Shown one piece after another: positions 42,153-51,365 of a stretch of 64,000 nt of DNA (positions are counted from its first letter, which is position 1; each line of letters begins with the position of its first letter). Made by a program: the position numbers and the translations under genes. Where the stretch lies: assembly GCA_022826745.1 (NCBI GenBank), contig JAJDUI010000008.1:393283-457282 (forward strand), read 5' to 3'. The stretch comes from Thermoanaerobaculia bacterium (lineage in GTDB: Bacteria; Acidobacteriota; Thermoanaerobaculia; Multivoradales; Multivoraceae). Below the pieces are notes generated by a model. It made no database searches. It was given only the letters and a program-made list of their open reading frames with translations, and was not told the DNA's origin.

Positions 42153-43100
42153 CTACGCCGCCGGCAGGCGGTCCAGGAACCGGCGGATCATCGCTACCAG
42201 CCGGTCCGGCGCGTCGTAGTGGACCATGTGGCCGGCGCCTTCGATCTCTTCGTGCCGGCCGTTGCGGAACAGTGCGACGCGGCGGGCGATCTCTTCGGGT
42301 TCGGGGGTGGCGTGCTGGTCGTCGACGCCGCGGCGGCTGGTCCAGAACTCGTTGGCCAGGGCGGCGGTGAGGATGAGGGTGGGGCAGGTGACCCAGCTCC
42401 AGCGTTCTTCGGAGGCTTCCGGCACGTTCGACATCCAGGTCGTCACCACCTGGGGATCCCACTTCCACTCCAGGCCGCCGCCGGGCAGGGGTCGCGTCCC
42501 CAGGTCGACGAACTCGAGCGCGCGCTCCGGGTGGAGGCGGGGATGCACCCGCTTCAGGAGATCCCAGGCGTGCTCCTTCGAGGCGACCAGCCGGTGCTGT
42601 CGCGGATGGGTCAGCGCCTCGATCGCCGTCCTGGCCCGTTTCTGCTTGACGTCTTCGGGAAAGCGGTTCAGCGCGTAGGGCGGCCCGAGACCCTCGATCA
42701 GCACGATGGCCCGTGGCAGCTCGGCGAAGATCCCCGCCCACTGGGCCGCGACCTGGCCGCCGAGGCTGTGGCCGATGACGAACGGCCGCTCGAGCTCGCA
42801 GTCGAGGAACACGGCGTGCAGGTCGGCGATGTGGTGAGTCATCGTGTAAATGCCGGGATGCGCGCTCTCGCCGTGGCCGCGCAGGTCGTAGGCGATCACC
42901 CGGTGGTCGGTGGCGAACGCCTCCGCGACCGGCGCGAGCGTCAGCGCGAAGTCCTGGATGCCGTGAGCCAGCAGGATCGCGGGACCATCGGCAGGGCCCC
43001 ACTCGTAGACCTCGAGCTCGGTGCCGCTGGCCTCGATGCGGCGCTGGCGGAACGCAGCCGATTCAAGGCGACGCGGAAGAGAGGGTGCGGCTACGGTCAA
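42153..43100 (-). CDS. alpha/beta hydrolase
   Basis: 315 residues if started at the TTG at 43100, which overlaps the stop of the upstream propeller gene (TTGA). The track upstream is only an alternate frame of that gene. The oxyanion region is ILLAHGIQDFALTL, nucleophile elbow VIGHSLGGQVAAQW, and final His in IEGAGHMVHYDAPDRLV. DLRGHGES marks the family of epoxide hydrolase/dehalogenase/lactonase-like enzymes. Substrate unknown. Translational coupling to the BNR-propeller gene is likely; the start codon is uncertain. Confidence 0.82.
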   Translation of the reverse strand: MTVAAPSLPRRLESAAFRQRRIEASGTELEVYEWGPADGPAILLAHGIQDFALTLAPVAEAFATDHRVIAYDLRGHGESAHPGIYTMTHHIADLHAVFLDCELERPFVIGHSLGGQVAAQWAGIFAELPRAIVLIEGLGPPYALNRFPEDVKQKRARTAIEALTHPRQHRLVASKEHAWDLLKRVHPRLHPERALEFVDLGTRPLPGGGLEWKWDPQVVTTWMSNVPEASEERWSWVTCPTLILTAALANEFWTSRRGVDDQHATPEPEEIARRVALFRNGRHEEIEGAGHMVHYDAPDRLVAMIRRFLDRLPAA

Positions 43101-46100
43101 CGAGTGTCCACCAGCGGGAAACCGCTGTCGGCGAGGGTCCGGTTCAGGTCCGCCAGCGGGCCGGTAAGAGTAGCGCCGAAACGGTTTTCCTGCTCGGCGA
43201 GCTGGCTGCTCAGCATCTCCCACACCGCCGCCTGCTGATCGGTCGGCCGGGCGTCGGCCTGGCCGACCGACCGGGCCAGGTAGGTGAGGCGTGCGTAGAG
43301 GCGCCGTGGCCAGCGCAGGGAGTCCTGGCCGGTGCCGGTCAGCCGGAGGTCGAAGAACTCTCCCTCGATCGTGCGAAGCTCCTGCCGCAGCGAGCCGGCC
43401 TGGTTGGTCGCTTCGAAGACGTCGACGTCGCCCCCGCGCTCCGACAGGCGATCTTCGAGTTGCCGCAGGTCGTGGCGGAGGCGCTCGGCGTCGTTGATGA
43501 GGTAGGCGGCTCGTTCGATGCCGTCGCGGATCTCGGCGAGCAGGGCCTGCTGCGCTGCCAGGTCGCCGGGGGAGGCGGTGGAGTCGGGGTCGAGGAGGAT
43601 CTCCATGTCGACCGTCGAGATCGGCTCGCTCCCGTCCTCTGCGTCGCCGTCGCCGTCTTCCGCAAGGACCAGTTCGATCCGGTAGCTGCCGGGCACTGCC
43701 AGCATCGAAAAGCGGCCGCCGTCGGGCAGGGGCCGCCAGCCAGCCTCCGGCATCTCCCAGTCGGGCCGCTCGTCGGGCCTGGTGCGCAGCCGTGCCTGGG
43801 TGGTCGCGGCATGACGTAGATCCCAGGTCACGCGGTGGAGGCCCGGCGCCGCGGGAAGATCGTCCATGGTACGGACCAGGTTGCCTTCGCCGTCGCGGAT
43901 GCGGATTGCCGCGTGGCTGCCGCCGCCTTCCGCCGGCGTTGCATCATCGCCGTCCGATTCCGGGATCCAGTAGTGGAGCAGTGCGCCGTAAGGTGGGTTC
44001 GTGCCGGTCGCCGGCACGTCGGGCTGGGCCATCGGCGCGCCACGGGTGCGGAAGCGGTAGGTGATCCGCGGCGCCAGCAGCGTCGAGCCGCGGCTCGTCA
44101 GACCGCGGGCGATCTCGCGCAGCGGCGTCAGGTCGTCGAGGACCCAGATTCCGCGGCCGTAGGTGGCGACCACGAGGTCGTCGAAGTGCTCCTGCACCTC
44201 GATCCAGTGGACGGGCGCCGGAGCAAGGTTCGCAGCGCCGTCGCTGCGCCGGGAGAGGCTCCGCCAGTTCGCGCCGTCGTCGAAGGAGACGTGGAGCGCG
44301 TTCTCGGTGCCCAGGAAGAGCAGCCCGGCCTGCTCCGGATCCTCGCGGACGGCGTGGACGTTCGCGAGCGGTCCGCGCGGCAGGCCGCCCGCGAGATCGG
44401 TCCACGTTTCGCCGTAGTCGTTCGTCCGGAACACGTAGGGCGTCGTGTCGCCCTCCTGGTGACGGTCGACCGCCACGTAGGCGGCGCCGGCGGCGAAGTC
44501 CGACGGGTCGATGTTGCGCATCGTGCCGAGGGGCGGCAGGCCGGGAACGTTCGCGGTGACGTTGGTCCAGGTGTCGCCGCCGTCGCGGGTCAACTGGATC
44601 TGGCCGTCGTTCGTGCCGGCCCAGATCAGCCCGGGCTCGAGCGGGCTCTCGGCGATCGCGAACACGACCGGCGCGATCGTCGGTCCGGCGTCGTCGAGGG
44701 TCAGACCGCCAGTGCGGCCCATGAGCGCCGGGTCGGCGGTCGTGAGATCAGGCGAGATCCGCTCCCAGCTCTGGCCGCGGTCGCGGCTCCGGTGGACGTA
44801 CTGGCTACCGGCGTAGACGGTCTCCGGGTCGTGCGGCGAGGTGGCGAAGGGCGCCGTCCACTGGAAGCGGTACTCGAGTGCCGAGGCCGGCGAGCTCTCG
44901 ATGGCCAGCGGCCAGACGCTGACGTCGCGGGACTGGCCCGAGCGCAGGTCGTAGAGCTCGAGCTGACCGTCGTAGCAGCCGGTCCAGACCAGGTCCGGGT
45001 CGGCGCGGTGGACCATCGAGAAGCCGACCTCGCAGCCGCCGACGGAGTGCCACTCGCCGACCGGGATGCCCTGGGTGCGTCCTCCGTAGAGGACCCGGCT
45101 TGGCCCGCGCATCGAGGGTCCGTCCTGGCGGTTGCCGTAGACGTAGTAGGGCCGGCGGTCGTCGGTCGAGACGTGGTACATCTGGGCGATCGGCAACTGG
45201 GGCCGGTACCAGGAGCGCCCACGGTCGTTCGACACGCTGACGCCGCCGTCGTGACCGACGATCCGCCGGTCGGGGTCGAGAGGGTCGATCCAGATGTCGT
45301 GGTGGTCCCAGCCGGGCTGTTCAAAGCCCTCGCTCTCGACGGTCCGGCCGCCGTCGAGCGAGACGGACTGCCGGGTGGCGACGAACGTGACCTCGTCCGC
45401 GCGGTCGGGCGCCGCGGCCATCCGCGTGTAGTAGAGCGGCCGTGTGATCAGGTTGAGGTCGCGGCTGACCAACCGCCATGAGTCGCCGCGGTCGTCCGAG
45501 CGCCAGAGGACGCCGGCGAACGGATCGGACGGAGCGAAGTCCCGGTTCGAGCTCGTCTCGATCAGCGCGTAGACGCGGTCCGGATCGTCGGCCGACACGG
45601 CGAGCCCGATCTTGCCGAGCGGCGGCTCGGGCAGGCCGGCTCCCTCGAGGCGCACCCAGGTGTCGCCGCCGTCCTTCGAGCGGTAGATGCCGCTGCCCGG
45701 GCCGCCGCTGGTGCGGCCGGAGGTGCGGATCTCGATCTGCCAGGCCGCGGCGTAGACGAACCGGGGGTTGTCGGGCGCGAAGGCGAGGTCCACGGCGCCG
45801 GTGTCCGCGTCCACGAACAGGACGTGCTCCCAGGTCGCACCGCCGTCGCTCGTGCGGAAGACGCCGCGGGCCGCTTCGGACTGCTGCTGCGGACCGTAGG
45901 CGTGGCCGAGGGCGGCGACCAGGGCGGTGTCGGGATCGTCCGGGTGGACCAGGATGCGGCCGATCCTGCCGCTGGCTTCGAGTCCCAGGTGTTCGAAGCT
46001 GTCGCCGCGGTCGGTGGAGCGGTAGACGCCGTTGCCGATCGAGATGTTGCTGCGGATGAAGCTCTCGCCGGTGCCTACCCAGACCACGTTCGGGTCGGAG

Positions 46101-46393
46101 GGGGCGACCGCCAGCGAGCCGATCGAAGCCGCTTGCTGGCGGTCGAAGATCGGCTCCCAGCCGACGCCGCCGTCGTTGCTGCGCCAGAGCCCGCCCGAAG
46201 CGGCGCCGGCGTAGTAGACGTTGCTCTCGCCGGGCACGCCGGCGACCGCGGAAACGCGGTTGCCGATCGGGCCGATGTGGCGGAAGGCGAAGGCGTCGAG
46301 CAGCCCTGGCGACTCGTCGGCCGCCGGTTGCGCGGCCGCGGCGGCGGCGCAGAGCAGGAGGGGGAGAAGAGGTTGAGGGCGGCGGAGGATCAA
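43097..46393 (-). CDS. exported BNR/sortilin-like beta-propeller protein
   Basis: About 1098 residues. Many Asp-box (BNR) repeats: SNDGGVGWEPI, STDRGDSFEHL, TSDGGATWEHV, SKDGGDTWVRL, SDDRGDSWRLV, SNDRGRSWYRP, TRDGGDTWTNV, TNDYGETWTDL. These build two propellers of the VPS10/sialidase-like type, followed by a C-terminal helical part. No sialidase Arg triad or Asp box enzyme core is obvious, so a binding or glycan-related role outside the cell is likely. I start at TTG 46393, giving ILRRPQPLLPLLLCAAAAAAQ, a clean signal peptide. An ATG at 46426 lies inside a REP palindrome and gives an acidic leader. Confidence 0.82.
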   Translation of the reverse strand: MILRRPQPLLPLLLCAAAAAAQPAADESPGLLDAFAFRHIGPIGNRVSAVAGVPGESNVYYAGAASGGLWRSNDGGVGWEPIFDRQQAASIGSLAVAPSDPNVVWVGTGESFIRSNISIGNGVYRSTDRGDSFEHLGLEASGRIGRILVHPDDPDTALVAALGHAYGPQQQSEAARGVFRTSDGGATWEHVLFVDADTGAVDLAFAPDNPRFVYAAAWQIEIRTSGRTSGGPGSGIYRSKDGGDTWVRLEGAGLPEPPLGKIGLAVSADDPDRVYALIETSSNRDFAPSDPFAGVLWRSDDRGDSWRLVSRDLNLITRPLYYTRMAAAPDRADEVTFVATRQSVSLDGGRTVESEGFEQPGWDHHDIWIDPLDPDRRIVGHDGGVSVSNDRGRSWYRPQLPIAQMYHVSTDDRRPYYVYGNRQDGPSMRGPSRVLYGGRTQGIPVGEWHSVGGCEVGFSMVHRADPDLVWTGCYDGQLELYDLRSGQSRDVSVWPLAIESSPASALEYRFQWTAPFATSPHDPETVYAGSQYVHRSRDRGQSWERISPDLTTADPALMGRTGGLTLDDAGPTIAPVVFAIAESPLEPGLIWAGTNDGQIQLTRDGGDTWTNVTANVPGLPPLGTMRNIDPSDFAAGAAYVAVDRHQEGDTTPYVFRTNDYGETWTDLAGGLPRGPLANVHAVREDPEQAGLLFLGTENALHVSFDDGANWRSLSRRSDGAANLAPAPVHWIEVQEHFDDLVVATYGRGIWVLDDLTPLREIARGLTSRGSTLLAPRITYRFRTRGAPMAQPDVPATGTNPPYGALLHYWIPESDGDDATPAEGGGSHAAIRIRDGEGNLVRTMDDLPAAPGLHRVTWDLRHAATTQARLRTRPDERPDWEMPEAGWRPLPDGGRFSMLAVPGSYRIELVLAEDGDGDAEDGSEPISTVDMEILLDPDSTASPGDLAAQQALLAEIRDGIERAAYLINDAERLRHDLRQLEDRLSERGGDVDVFEATNQAGSLRQELRTIEGEFFDLRLTGTGQDSLRWPRRLYARLTYLARSVGQADARPTDQQAAVWEMLSSQLAEQENRFGATLTGPLADLNRTLADSGFPLVDTR

Positions 46394-46409
46394 GGCGTAC
46401 GGCTCGGGC

Positions 46410-46462
46410 TCGCCGCTTCGCGGCATCGCGTGAATGCCGGCGGGGGCGCCGGCGCACCCAGT
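46410..46462 (-). repeat. REP-like composite element, member 5
   Basis: CGCCGCTTCGCGGCATCGCG is followed by TGCCGGCGGGGGCGCCGGC and GCACCCAGT. It is nearly identical in order and sequence to members 2 (29549) and 6 (63674), and lies between the propeller gene and the dehydrogenase gene. Confidence 0.72.
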
Positions 46463-46468
46463 TTGTGC

Positions 46469-47497
46469 CTAGTAGCCGGCCTGCTTGTCGACGACGTTGC
46501 GGAGCGGCCTGCCCGTCGCGAAGCGGGTGATGTTGTCCCGCAGGAGCTGCGTCCGACGCTCTTCGAGCCGGTCGGAGATCGTCGCCAGGTGCGGGGTGAT
46601 CGTCACGTTCGACATCGTCCACAGGGGGTGGCCGGTCGGCAGGGGTTCGGGATCCGTGACGTCGAGGCCGGCGGCGCGGACCTTGCCGCTTTCGAGCGCC
46701 GCGACCAGGGCGTCCGTGTCGACGATCTTGCCGCGCGAGATGTTGATGAAGTAGACGTCCTGCTTCATCAGCTCGAACTGACGGGCGCCGATCATGCCCT
46801 CGGTGGCCGGCGTGTGCGGCACGGACGAGAAGACGACATCGGCCCGCGGCAGCAGGTCGTCGAGTTCGTCGGGCTTGCCGACGTAGGCGACATCGCGGTG
46901 GATCGGGATGTCCTTGGGATCGACGCCGATCACGGTCATGCCGAAGGCCGCGGCCCGCTGCGCGATCTGGGTGCCGATGCCGCCGAGGCCGATGACCAGG
47001 GCCGTCTTGCCCCGGAGCTCGATCATCGGCAGCGCGCGGTCCGTGTTCCAGCCTTCCGGCATCTGGGCGTTGAACGCCTTGATGTTCCTGGTGAAGTTCA
47101 GGAGCAGGGCGAAGGCGTGGTCGGCGATCTCCGGGCCCTGGATGATCTTCGCATTGGTCAGGGTGATGTCGCTGTCGCGCAGGTCCGGGATCTCGAGGAA
47201 GCCCTCGACCCCGGCGGAGTTGCTCTGGATCCAGCGCAGCTTGCTGTCGGCCGTCAGGAAGTTCTCGATGCCGCGGTAGCTCGCGATCAGGCCGTTGCAG
47301 ACGTTCGGGTCGAGACCCTCTTCCAGGGCGACCAGGTCGAGGTTGTCGTGCTCGTCCTCCAGGTCCGCGAGCGCGTCGGTAAAGAACGCCGGCATGCACA
47401 CCGTGACGGTCTGCCCGAACGCGCCGGAGGCCGCGAACAGGAGGAGAAGAACGGTGAGCAGAACCGGTCTGAGATCCAGCGCTGGACGGTGGAGCAT
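46469..47497 (-). CDS. NAD-dependent D-2-hydroxyacid dehydrogenase with a signal peptide
   Basis: 342 residues from the ATG at 47497, which has GGGAGA upstream. The Rossmann domain GKTALVIGLGGIGTQIAQRAAAFG, NISRGKIVDTDALVAAL and catalytic Arg/Glu/His elements (VFSSVPHTPATEG, GLDVTDPEPLPTGHPLW, ITPHLAT) are all present. Such enzymes reduce 2-keto acids with NAD(P)H. The oddity is the N-terminus LDLRPVLLTVLLLLFAASGAFGQ, a clear Sec signal, which would place an NAD-dependent enzyme outside the cytosol. Either it is exported with bound cofactor, is membrane-anchored facing inward, or has another role. Confidence 0.85.
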   Translation of the reverse strand: MLHRPALDLRPVLLTVLLLLFAASGAFGQTVTVCMPAFFTDALADLEDEHDNLDLVALEEGLDPNVCNGLIASYRGIENFLTADSKLRWIQSNSAGVEGFLEIPDLRDSDITLTNAKIIQGPEIADHAFALLLNFTRNIKAFNAQMPEGWNTDRALPMIELRGKTALVIGLGGIGTQIAQRAAAFGMTVIGVDPKDIPIHRDVAYVGKPDELDDLLPRADVVFSSVPHTPATEGMIGARQFELMKQDVYFINISRGKIVDTDALVAALESGKVRAAGLDVTDPEPLPTGHPLWTMSNVTITPHLATISDRLEERRTQLLRDNITRFATGRPLRNVVDKQAGY

Positions 47498-47642
47498 GGG
47501 CGTGTCTCCCTGAGCGTTAGGCGGTTGTAAACGGGCGAAGTGTGGAGCGTAGCAGTGCCTGCCGCGGGCGGTTCCGCAGGTGTTACCATGCCGCCGCTCT
47601 CGGCCCCCGGGATTCACCACAGGAACCAAGGAAACAAGTCAG

Positions 47643-48209
47643 ATGACGACGGACGCTCTCCGCGAACGCGGCGACTCACTGGAGGATGCCTTCTTCCGCA
47701 ACATGGACCGGGAGCTGATCGACGAGCTCCGCGCGAAGAAGGAGCGTGAGCAGCAGCTCGACGAGCTGGCCGCGGCTTCGGGCATCGCACACCGTGACGT
47801 TCTCGGCGCCCTGCTCGATGCGGGCATGCACGGCGAGGCGCTGGTGGCGGCGGGTCTCGTGCCGCTGATCGAGGTCGCCTGGTCGGACCACGCGATGGAT
47901 GCCGCGGAGCGGGACGCCATCATGCAAGCCGCCAGGGATGCCGGAGTGACCCGCGGGTCGACTGCCGCCGAACTGCTCTCCGCCTGGCTGGAGAGGCGTC
48001 CGGGAGCGGAGCTGCTCGAGGCCTGGAAGGGCTATGCGGCCGCGCTGGTCGCCGAGCTCGACGAAGCCGACGCCGCGGCGGTGCGCGGCGACATCATGAG
48101 CCGGGCTCAGGCCGTCGCTGAAGCCGCCGGCGGCTTCCTCGGCCTCGGCAGCGTGTCTCGCGAGGAGCGGCGGATGCTCGCCGAGCTGGCCGCGGCTCTG
48201 GGCGGCTGA
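47643..48209 (+). CDS. TerB-like helical domain protein
   Basis: 188 residues from the ATG at 47643, 145 bases from the divergent dehydrogenase start. Charged N-terminal helices (FFRNMDRELIDELRAKKEREQQLDELA) lead to a four-helix region. VPLIEVAWSDHAMDAAERDAIMQAARDAGV is typical of the TerB/DUF533-type acidic helical fold, with a D-x-x-x-D-x-x-E metal-like pattern. The later SVSREERRMLAELAAAL repeats that pattern. TerB-like proteins are linked to tellurite, stress and phage-resistance phenotypes, but no other ter gene is present, so the role is unknown. Confidence 0.68.
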   Translation: MTTDALRERGDSLEDAFFRNMDRELIDELRAKKEREQQLDELAAASGIAHRDVLGALLDAGMHGEALVAAGLVPLIEVAWSDHAMDAAERDAIMQAARDAGVTRGSTAAELLSAWLERRPGAELLEAWKGYAAALVAELDEADAAAVRGDIMSRAQAVAEAAGGFLGLGSVSREERRMLAELAAALGG

Positions 48210-48214
48210 AGCGC

Positions 48215-48520
48215 TTACCAGCTCGCCTTGATCACGCCTGGGAGTTCGCCCCTGAGGGCGAGGTCCCGCAGGGCGATCCGCGAGAGGCCGAACTTCCGGT
48301 AGTAGCCGCGGGGCCGGCCGCTGACGGCGCAGCGGTTGCGGACTCGCACCGGGCTGGAGTCGCGGGGGAGCTTGTTCAGCAGGCGCTGGGCCTCGAAGCG
48401 CTGGTCGGGCGGCAGACGCTCGTCCTTCGCCAGCGCGCGCAACTCGTCGCGGCGCTCCTTGTATCTCTCGACGATCTCTTTGCGGCGGTCGTTCTTGGCG
48501 ACCGATGCCTTGGTGGCCAT
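48215..48520 (-). CDS. rpsN: 30S ribosomal protein S14, zinc-independent form
   Basis: 101 residues, the long form of S14. The C-terminus [42 protein letters not shown] is diagnostic. Only one Cys is present in the region where the short zinc-ribbon form has a CxxC pair, so this is the C-minus type. It stands alone here, away from the S10/spc ribosomal operon where S14 is usually encoded. It may be a replacement used in zinc limitation, as in other bacteria with separate S14 copies. I see no clear Zur box upstream. Confidence 0.95.
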   Translation of the reverse strand: MATKASVAKNDRRKEIVERYKERRDELRALAKDERLPPDQRFEAQRLLNKLPRDSSPVRVRNRCAVSGRPRGYYRKFGLSRIALRDLALRGELPGVIKASW

Positions 48521-48675
48521 CTGTTCCGTGTTCCCCTAAGCTGATTCCGATGCCTGCGCGGCCTGTCCGGCGCGTCCGCTGCCGCGGCGCGCAGGGAGCG
48601 CGTACCTTAGCAGGTTTCCCCGGGAGCGTCCGCGGGTGGTGCCAGCCGATGCGGCTCATCGGGCCCGCGCAAACA

Positions 48676-48710
48676 TTCGCTCAGATTCGCTAACAAAAGC
48701 CCCTTGACCC
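48676..48710 (+). promoter_or_regulatory. shared upstream box (direct repeat plus TTGACC), copy A
   Basis: TTCGCTCAGATTCGCTAA contains the direct repeat TTCGCT with a 10-bp period. It is followed after CAAAAGCCCC by TTGACC, a good -35 hexamer. The same box occurs at 60167 with identical spacing. No convincing -10 was found at 17 bases. The rest of the 330-base gene-free stretch 48521-48850 holds no open frame I can support; the mRNA leader before the gene would be about 110 bases. Confidence 0.6.
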
Positions 48711-48850
48711 TCAGGGCGGACTCGGACAACGTGGCCCCGGCCATTTTCAGCTACGGCGAGCATGTCGGGATCGGTACTTTGAGGGCTGGCGGCAGGCCGA
48801 TACGTCTTCGACGGCAAGCCCTGCGGCAACTGAGACGGGAGGTGTGTGTC

Positions 48851-50587
48851 ATGGGTGGAGCGTCCGAATCGGGAAGCCTCGCTGCGAGGTGGATACCGGC
48901 TCCAGGGATCGGCAGATGGGTGGTGGCAGTGCTCGTGCTCGGCGCCCTGAGCGTCCCTTCAGTGGCCCAGGCCTCCGACTGGCCGCAGTGGCGCGGGCCG
49001 AATCGCGACGGTCGGGCAGTCGGAGGCGCGCTTCCCGCGGAGCTGCCCTCGGCACTCCACCAACTCTGGAAAGTGCGGGTCGGCGGTGGTCAGTCCTCTC
49101 CCATCGTGGTCGGCGACCGCGTCTTCGTGCACGCGCGGCAGGGGGAGGAGGAGGTCGTGCTCGCCCTGTCGGCCGCGACCGGCGAGGAGCTCTGGCGGCA
49201 CAGCTACGTTGCCTCCTACGCGCCCAGAACCGCGGCAATCCAGTACGGCCCGGGTCCGAAGTCGACCATGCTCGCTGAAGGCGATTCGGTCTACAGCTTT
49301 GGCATCCGGGAGCGCCTCCAGGCCCTGGACGCCGACTCGGGCAAGGTGCGCTGGGAAAAGACCTTCGACCATCTCTACGAGGAGCCGTATCCGGTCTGGG
49401 GGACAGCCTCCTCGCCGTTGATCGAGGGTGACCTGCTGATCGTCCCGATCGGTACCACGGGCAACGAGCAGCAGGGAGATGAGGGCGCGCTCGTCGCCTA
49501 CGACAAGACGACGGGCGAGGAAGTGTGGCGCGTCGACGGACCGCCGGCATACGCCTCGCCGGTGGCGTTCGACCACGGCGGGGTACGCCAGATCGTGACG
49601 ATGGACGACGTCTCCTTCTTCGGAGTCGGCGCCACCGATGGCGATCCGCTGTGGTCGCTCGACTTCACGACGGCCTTCCAGCAGAACACGCCGACCACGG
49701 TTCGTTACGACGGCAACTTCATCCTCTCGGGTTACCAGTGGGGGACTGCCGCGATCAGGGTCGAACCGCCGGCCAAGGCGAAGGGCGACTGGTCGGTGAG
49801 CGAGGTCTGGAAGACGACGGACGCGGAGCTCTACATGGACTCCGCGGTGCTCGTCGGCGACCACCTGTACTTCCGTTCGAACAAGAGAGCCGGCACCTTC
49901 GTCTGTCTCAATCCCGCCACCGGAGAGATCGTCTGGCAGGGGCCAGGCCGGTGGGCCGCCTACGCGTCGGTGATCGCCGTCGGCGACCGCCTCCTGGTGC
50001 TCACGGACGAAGCGGAACTCAAGGTGATCGCGGCGGATCCGTCGGCCTACCGGGAACTGGCCTCCTGGGAAGTGGCCGACAGCACGACCTGGGCCCACCT
50101 GGCGCTCTCCGGGTCACGGGTCTACGTGAAGGACGAGGAACACCTGGCTGCTTTCGATCTGGCTTCCACGCGAGTCACGGAGGCCGGTGAACAGCCCGCC
50201 GCTACCGCCTCCGCGAAGGCTGATGCCGCCGGAGGCTCCAGGGAGGACACGGAAGCCGTCAAGGTCGCGGTGCGGGCGATGCTGAAGGCCATGGCGGCCG
50301 GCGACATGGACCTCATGTGGACGTATCTGGGCGAGGACTTCAGGTCCTACAGCGGCGCCGACAAGGATGTCTTCCGCGACTATCTCGGGTCGACCGCCGG
50401 TAGCAGGACTCCCAGCGACGAGATGGTGGTCGAGTGGGACGGCGCCACGGCCAAGGTCACCGGCACTCGGTGGATCACATCCGCCGGGCTGGACTTCGGA
50501 CTCGAGATGCTCGTGAACAAGCGCGGCGGCAAGTGGCTCGTCACCTGGATGGACTTCGACTCCAGGCGCATCCATGGTCAGGAGTAG
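48851..50587 (+). CDS. exported PQQ-like beta-propeller protein with C-terminal NTF2-like domain
   Basis: 578 residues from the ATG at 48851 (GGGAGGTG upstream). Signal peptide ends VAQAS, then DWPQWRGPNRDGRAVGG, the classic start of planctomycete/acidobacterial PQQ-like (BamB-like) propellers. Repeats include LSAATGEELWRHSY, DADSGKVRWEKTF, YDKTTGEEVWRVDG and LNPATGEIVWQG. Residues beyond about 460 form a SnoaL/DUF4440-type fold (MLKAMAAGDMDLMWTYLGEDFRSYSG). True PQQ ligands are not evident, so it is more likely a binding or scaffold protein than a dehydrogenase. It is preceded by a box shared with the TonB receptor gene. Confidence 0.82.
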   Translation: MGGASESGSLAARWIPAPGIGRWVVAVLVLGALSVPSVAQASDWPQWRGPNRDGRAVGGALPAELPSALHQLWKVRVGGGQSSPIVVGDRVFVHARQGEEEVVLALSAATGEELWRHSYVASYAPRTAAIQYGPGPKSTMLAEGDSVYSFGIRERLQALDADSGKVRWEKTFDHLYEEPYPVWGTASSPLIEGDLLIVPIGTTGNEQQGDEGALVAYDKTTGEEVWRVDGPPAYASPVAFDHGGVRQIVTMDDVSFFGVGATDGDPLWSLDFTTAFQQNTPTTVRYDGNFILSGYQWGTAAIRVEPPAKAKGDWSVSEVWKTTDAELYMDSAVLVGDHLYFRSNKRAGTFVCLNPATGEIVWQGPGRWAAYASVIAVGDRLLVLTDEAELKVIAADPSAYRELASWEVADSTTWAHLALSGSRVYVKDEEHLAAFDLASTRVTEAGEQPAATASAKADAAGGSREDTEAVKVAVRAMLKAMAAGDMDLMWTYLGEDFRSYSGADKDVFRDYLGSTAGSRTPSDEMVVEWDGATAKVTGTRWITSAGLDFGLEMLVNKRGGKWLVTWMDFDSRRIHGQE

Positions 50588-50625
50588 CGATGGGCGGACC
50601 GGGGCGCCCACGGTCCGCTGGTCGC

Positions 50626-51273
50626 CTACGGGCGCCGGCGGACGACCATCGCCACTTCAGCGAGCGCGTCGAGAGTGAGCCCCTCGTCACAGAGCTTCCG
50701 CAGCGCAACGGCGACGACGTCACCGTGCTCACCGGCGAGAACGTTGGGGAGCCGGTCGCGGAGATCGCGGTCGCACCAGCGGGCGGCGACCTCGAACCCG
50801 TGATCCTCATAGACCGAAGCCGGGTGGCCGCCCATGAGTACAGCCAGAGCACGGTAGGGCGGCAGAGCCTTGGCGACGGTCGCCTCGACGCCCGTGGCGT
50901 CGGCCCAGCGCACGAACTGCTCGAGAAGCGCAACGCCGATGCCCCTCCCCTGGTAGCGGGGATCGCGAGCGCTGCCACTGGTCAACTGGCCGACGTGGTA
51001 GCAGAACAGGTTCAGCGTCCTTGGTGGCAGGGTGGGAGTGTTCGCCTGACCGAAGTCGCCCCAGTAGGAGGGAACCATGATGCCGGCGGGGGAGCGTAGT
51101 GCCGGGTCGTAGCGGCGGAACTGGAGTTGGCCTACGTGCTGTTCGCCGTCGAAGGCGAGGATCGCACTCGCCCCGAGGTCGGCGATTCGGCTACGGACCT
51201 CGGCCTCCGGTCCCTGGCAGTCGATGGGGACGCTGCCGAGATCGGACATCGTCATCGGGCGGTAGTGAATCAC
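50626..51273 (-). CDS. GNAT-family N-acetyltransferase
   Basis: 215 residues from the GTG at 51273, which gives the usual GNAT opening IHYRPMTMSDL; upstream codons look non-coding. The acetyl-CoA loop is YQGRGIGVALLEQFVRWADATG (Q/RxxGxG/A). Acetylation of a small molecule or protein is expected. Substrate unknown. It is divergent from another GNAT gene at 51366, and both may stem from one regulated intergenic region of 92 bases. Confidence 0.8.
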   Translation of the reverse strand: MIHYRPMTMSDLGSVPIDCQGPEAEVRSRIADLGASAILAFDGEQHVGQLQFRRYDPALRSPAGIMVPSYWGDFGQANTPTLPPRTLNLFCYHVGQLTSGSARDPRYQGRGIGVALLEQFVRWADATGVEATVAKALPPYRALAVLMGGHPASVYEDHGFEVAARWCDRDLRDRLPNVLAGEHGDVVAVALRKLCDEGLTLDALAEVAMVVRRRP

Positions 51274-51365
51274 TGCGGCCGAAGTTATCGTGTCGGCAGC
51301 GCTGCACGCGGCTGCCGGCATCACGACCAATCTGAGACCTGGCAATCAGAGAAGGGAGCGCAGCG

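Noticed and set aside
48521..48700. Zur operator upstream of rpsN
   Set aside because: No convincing A/T-flanked palindrome was visible.
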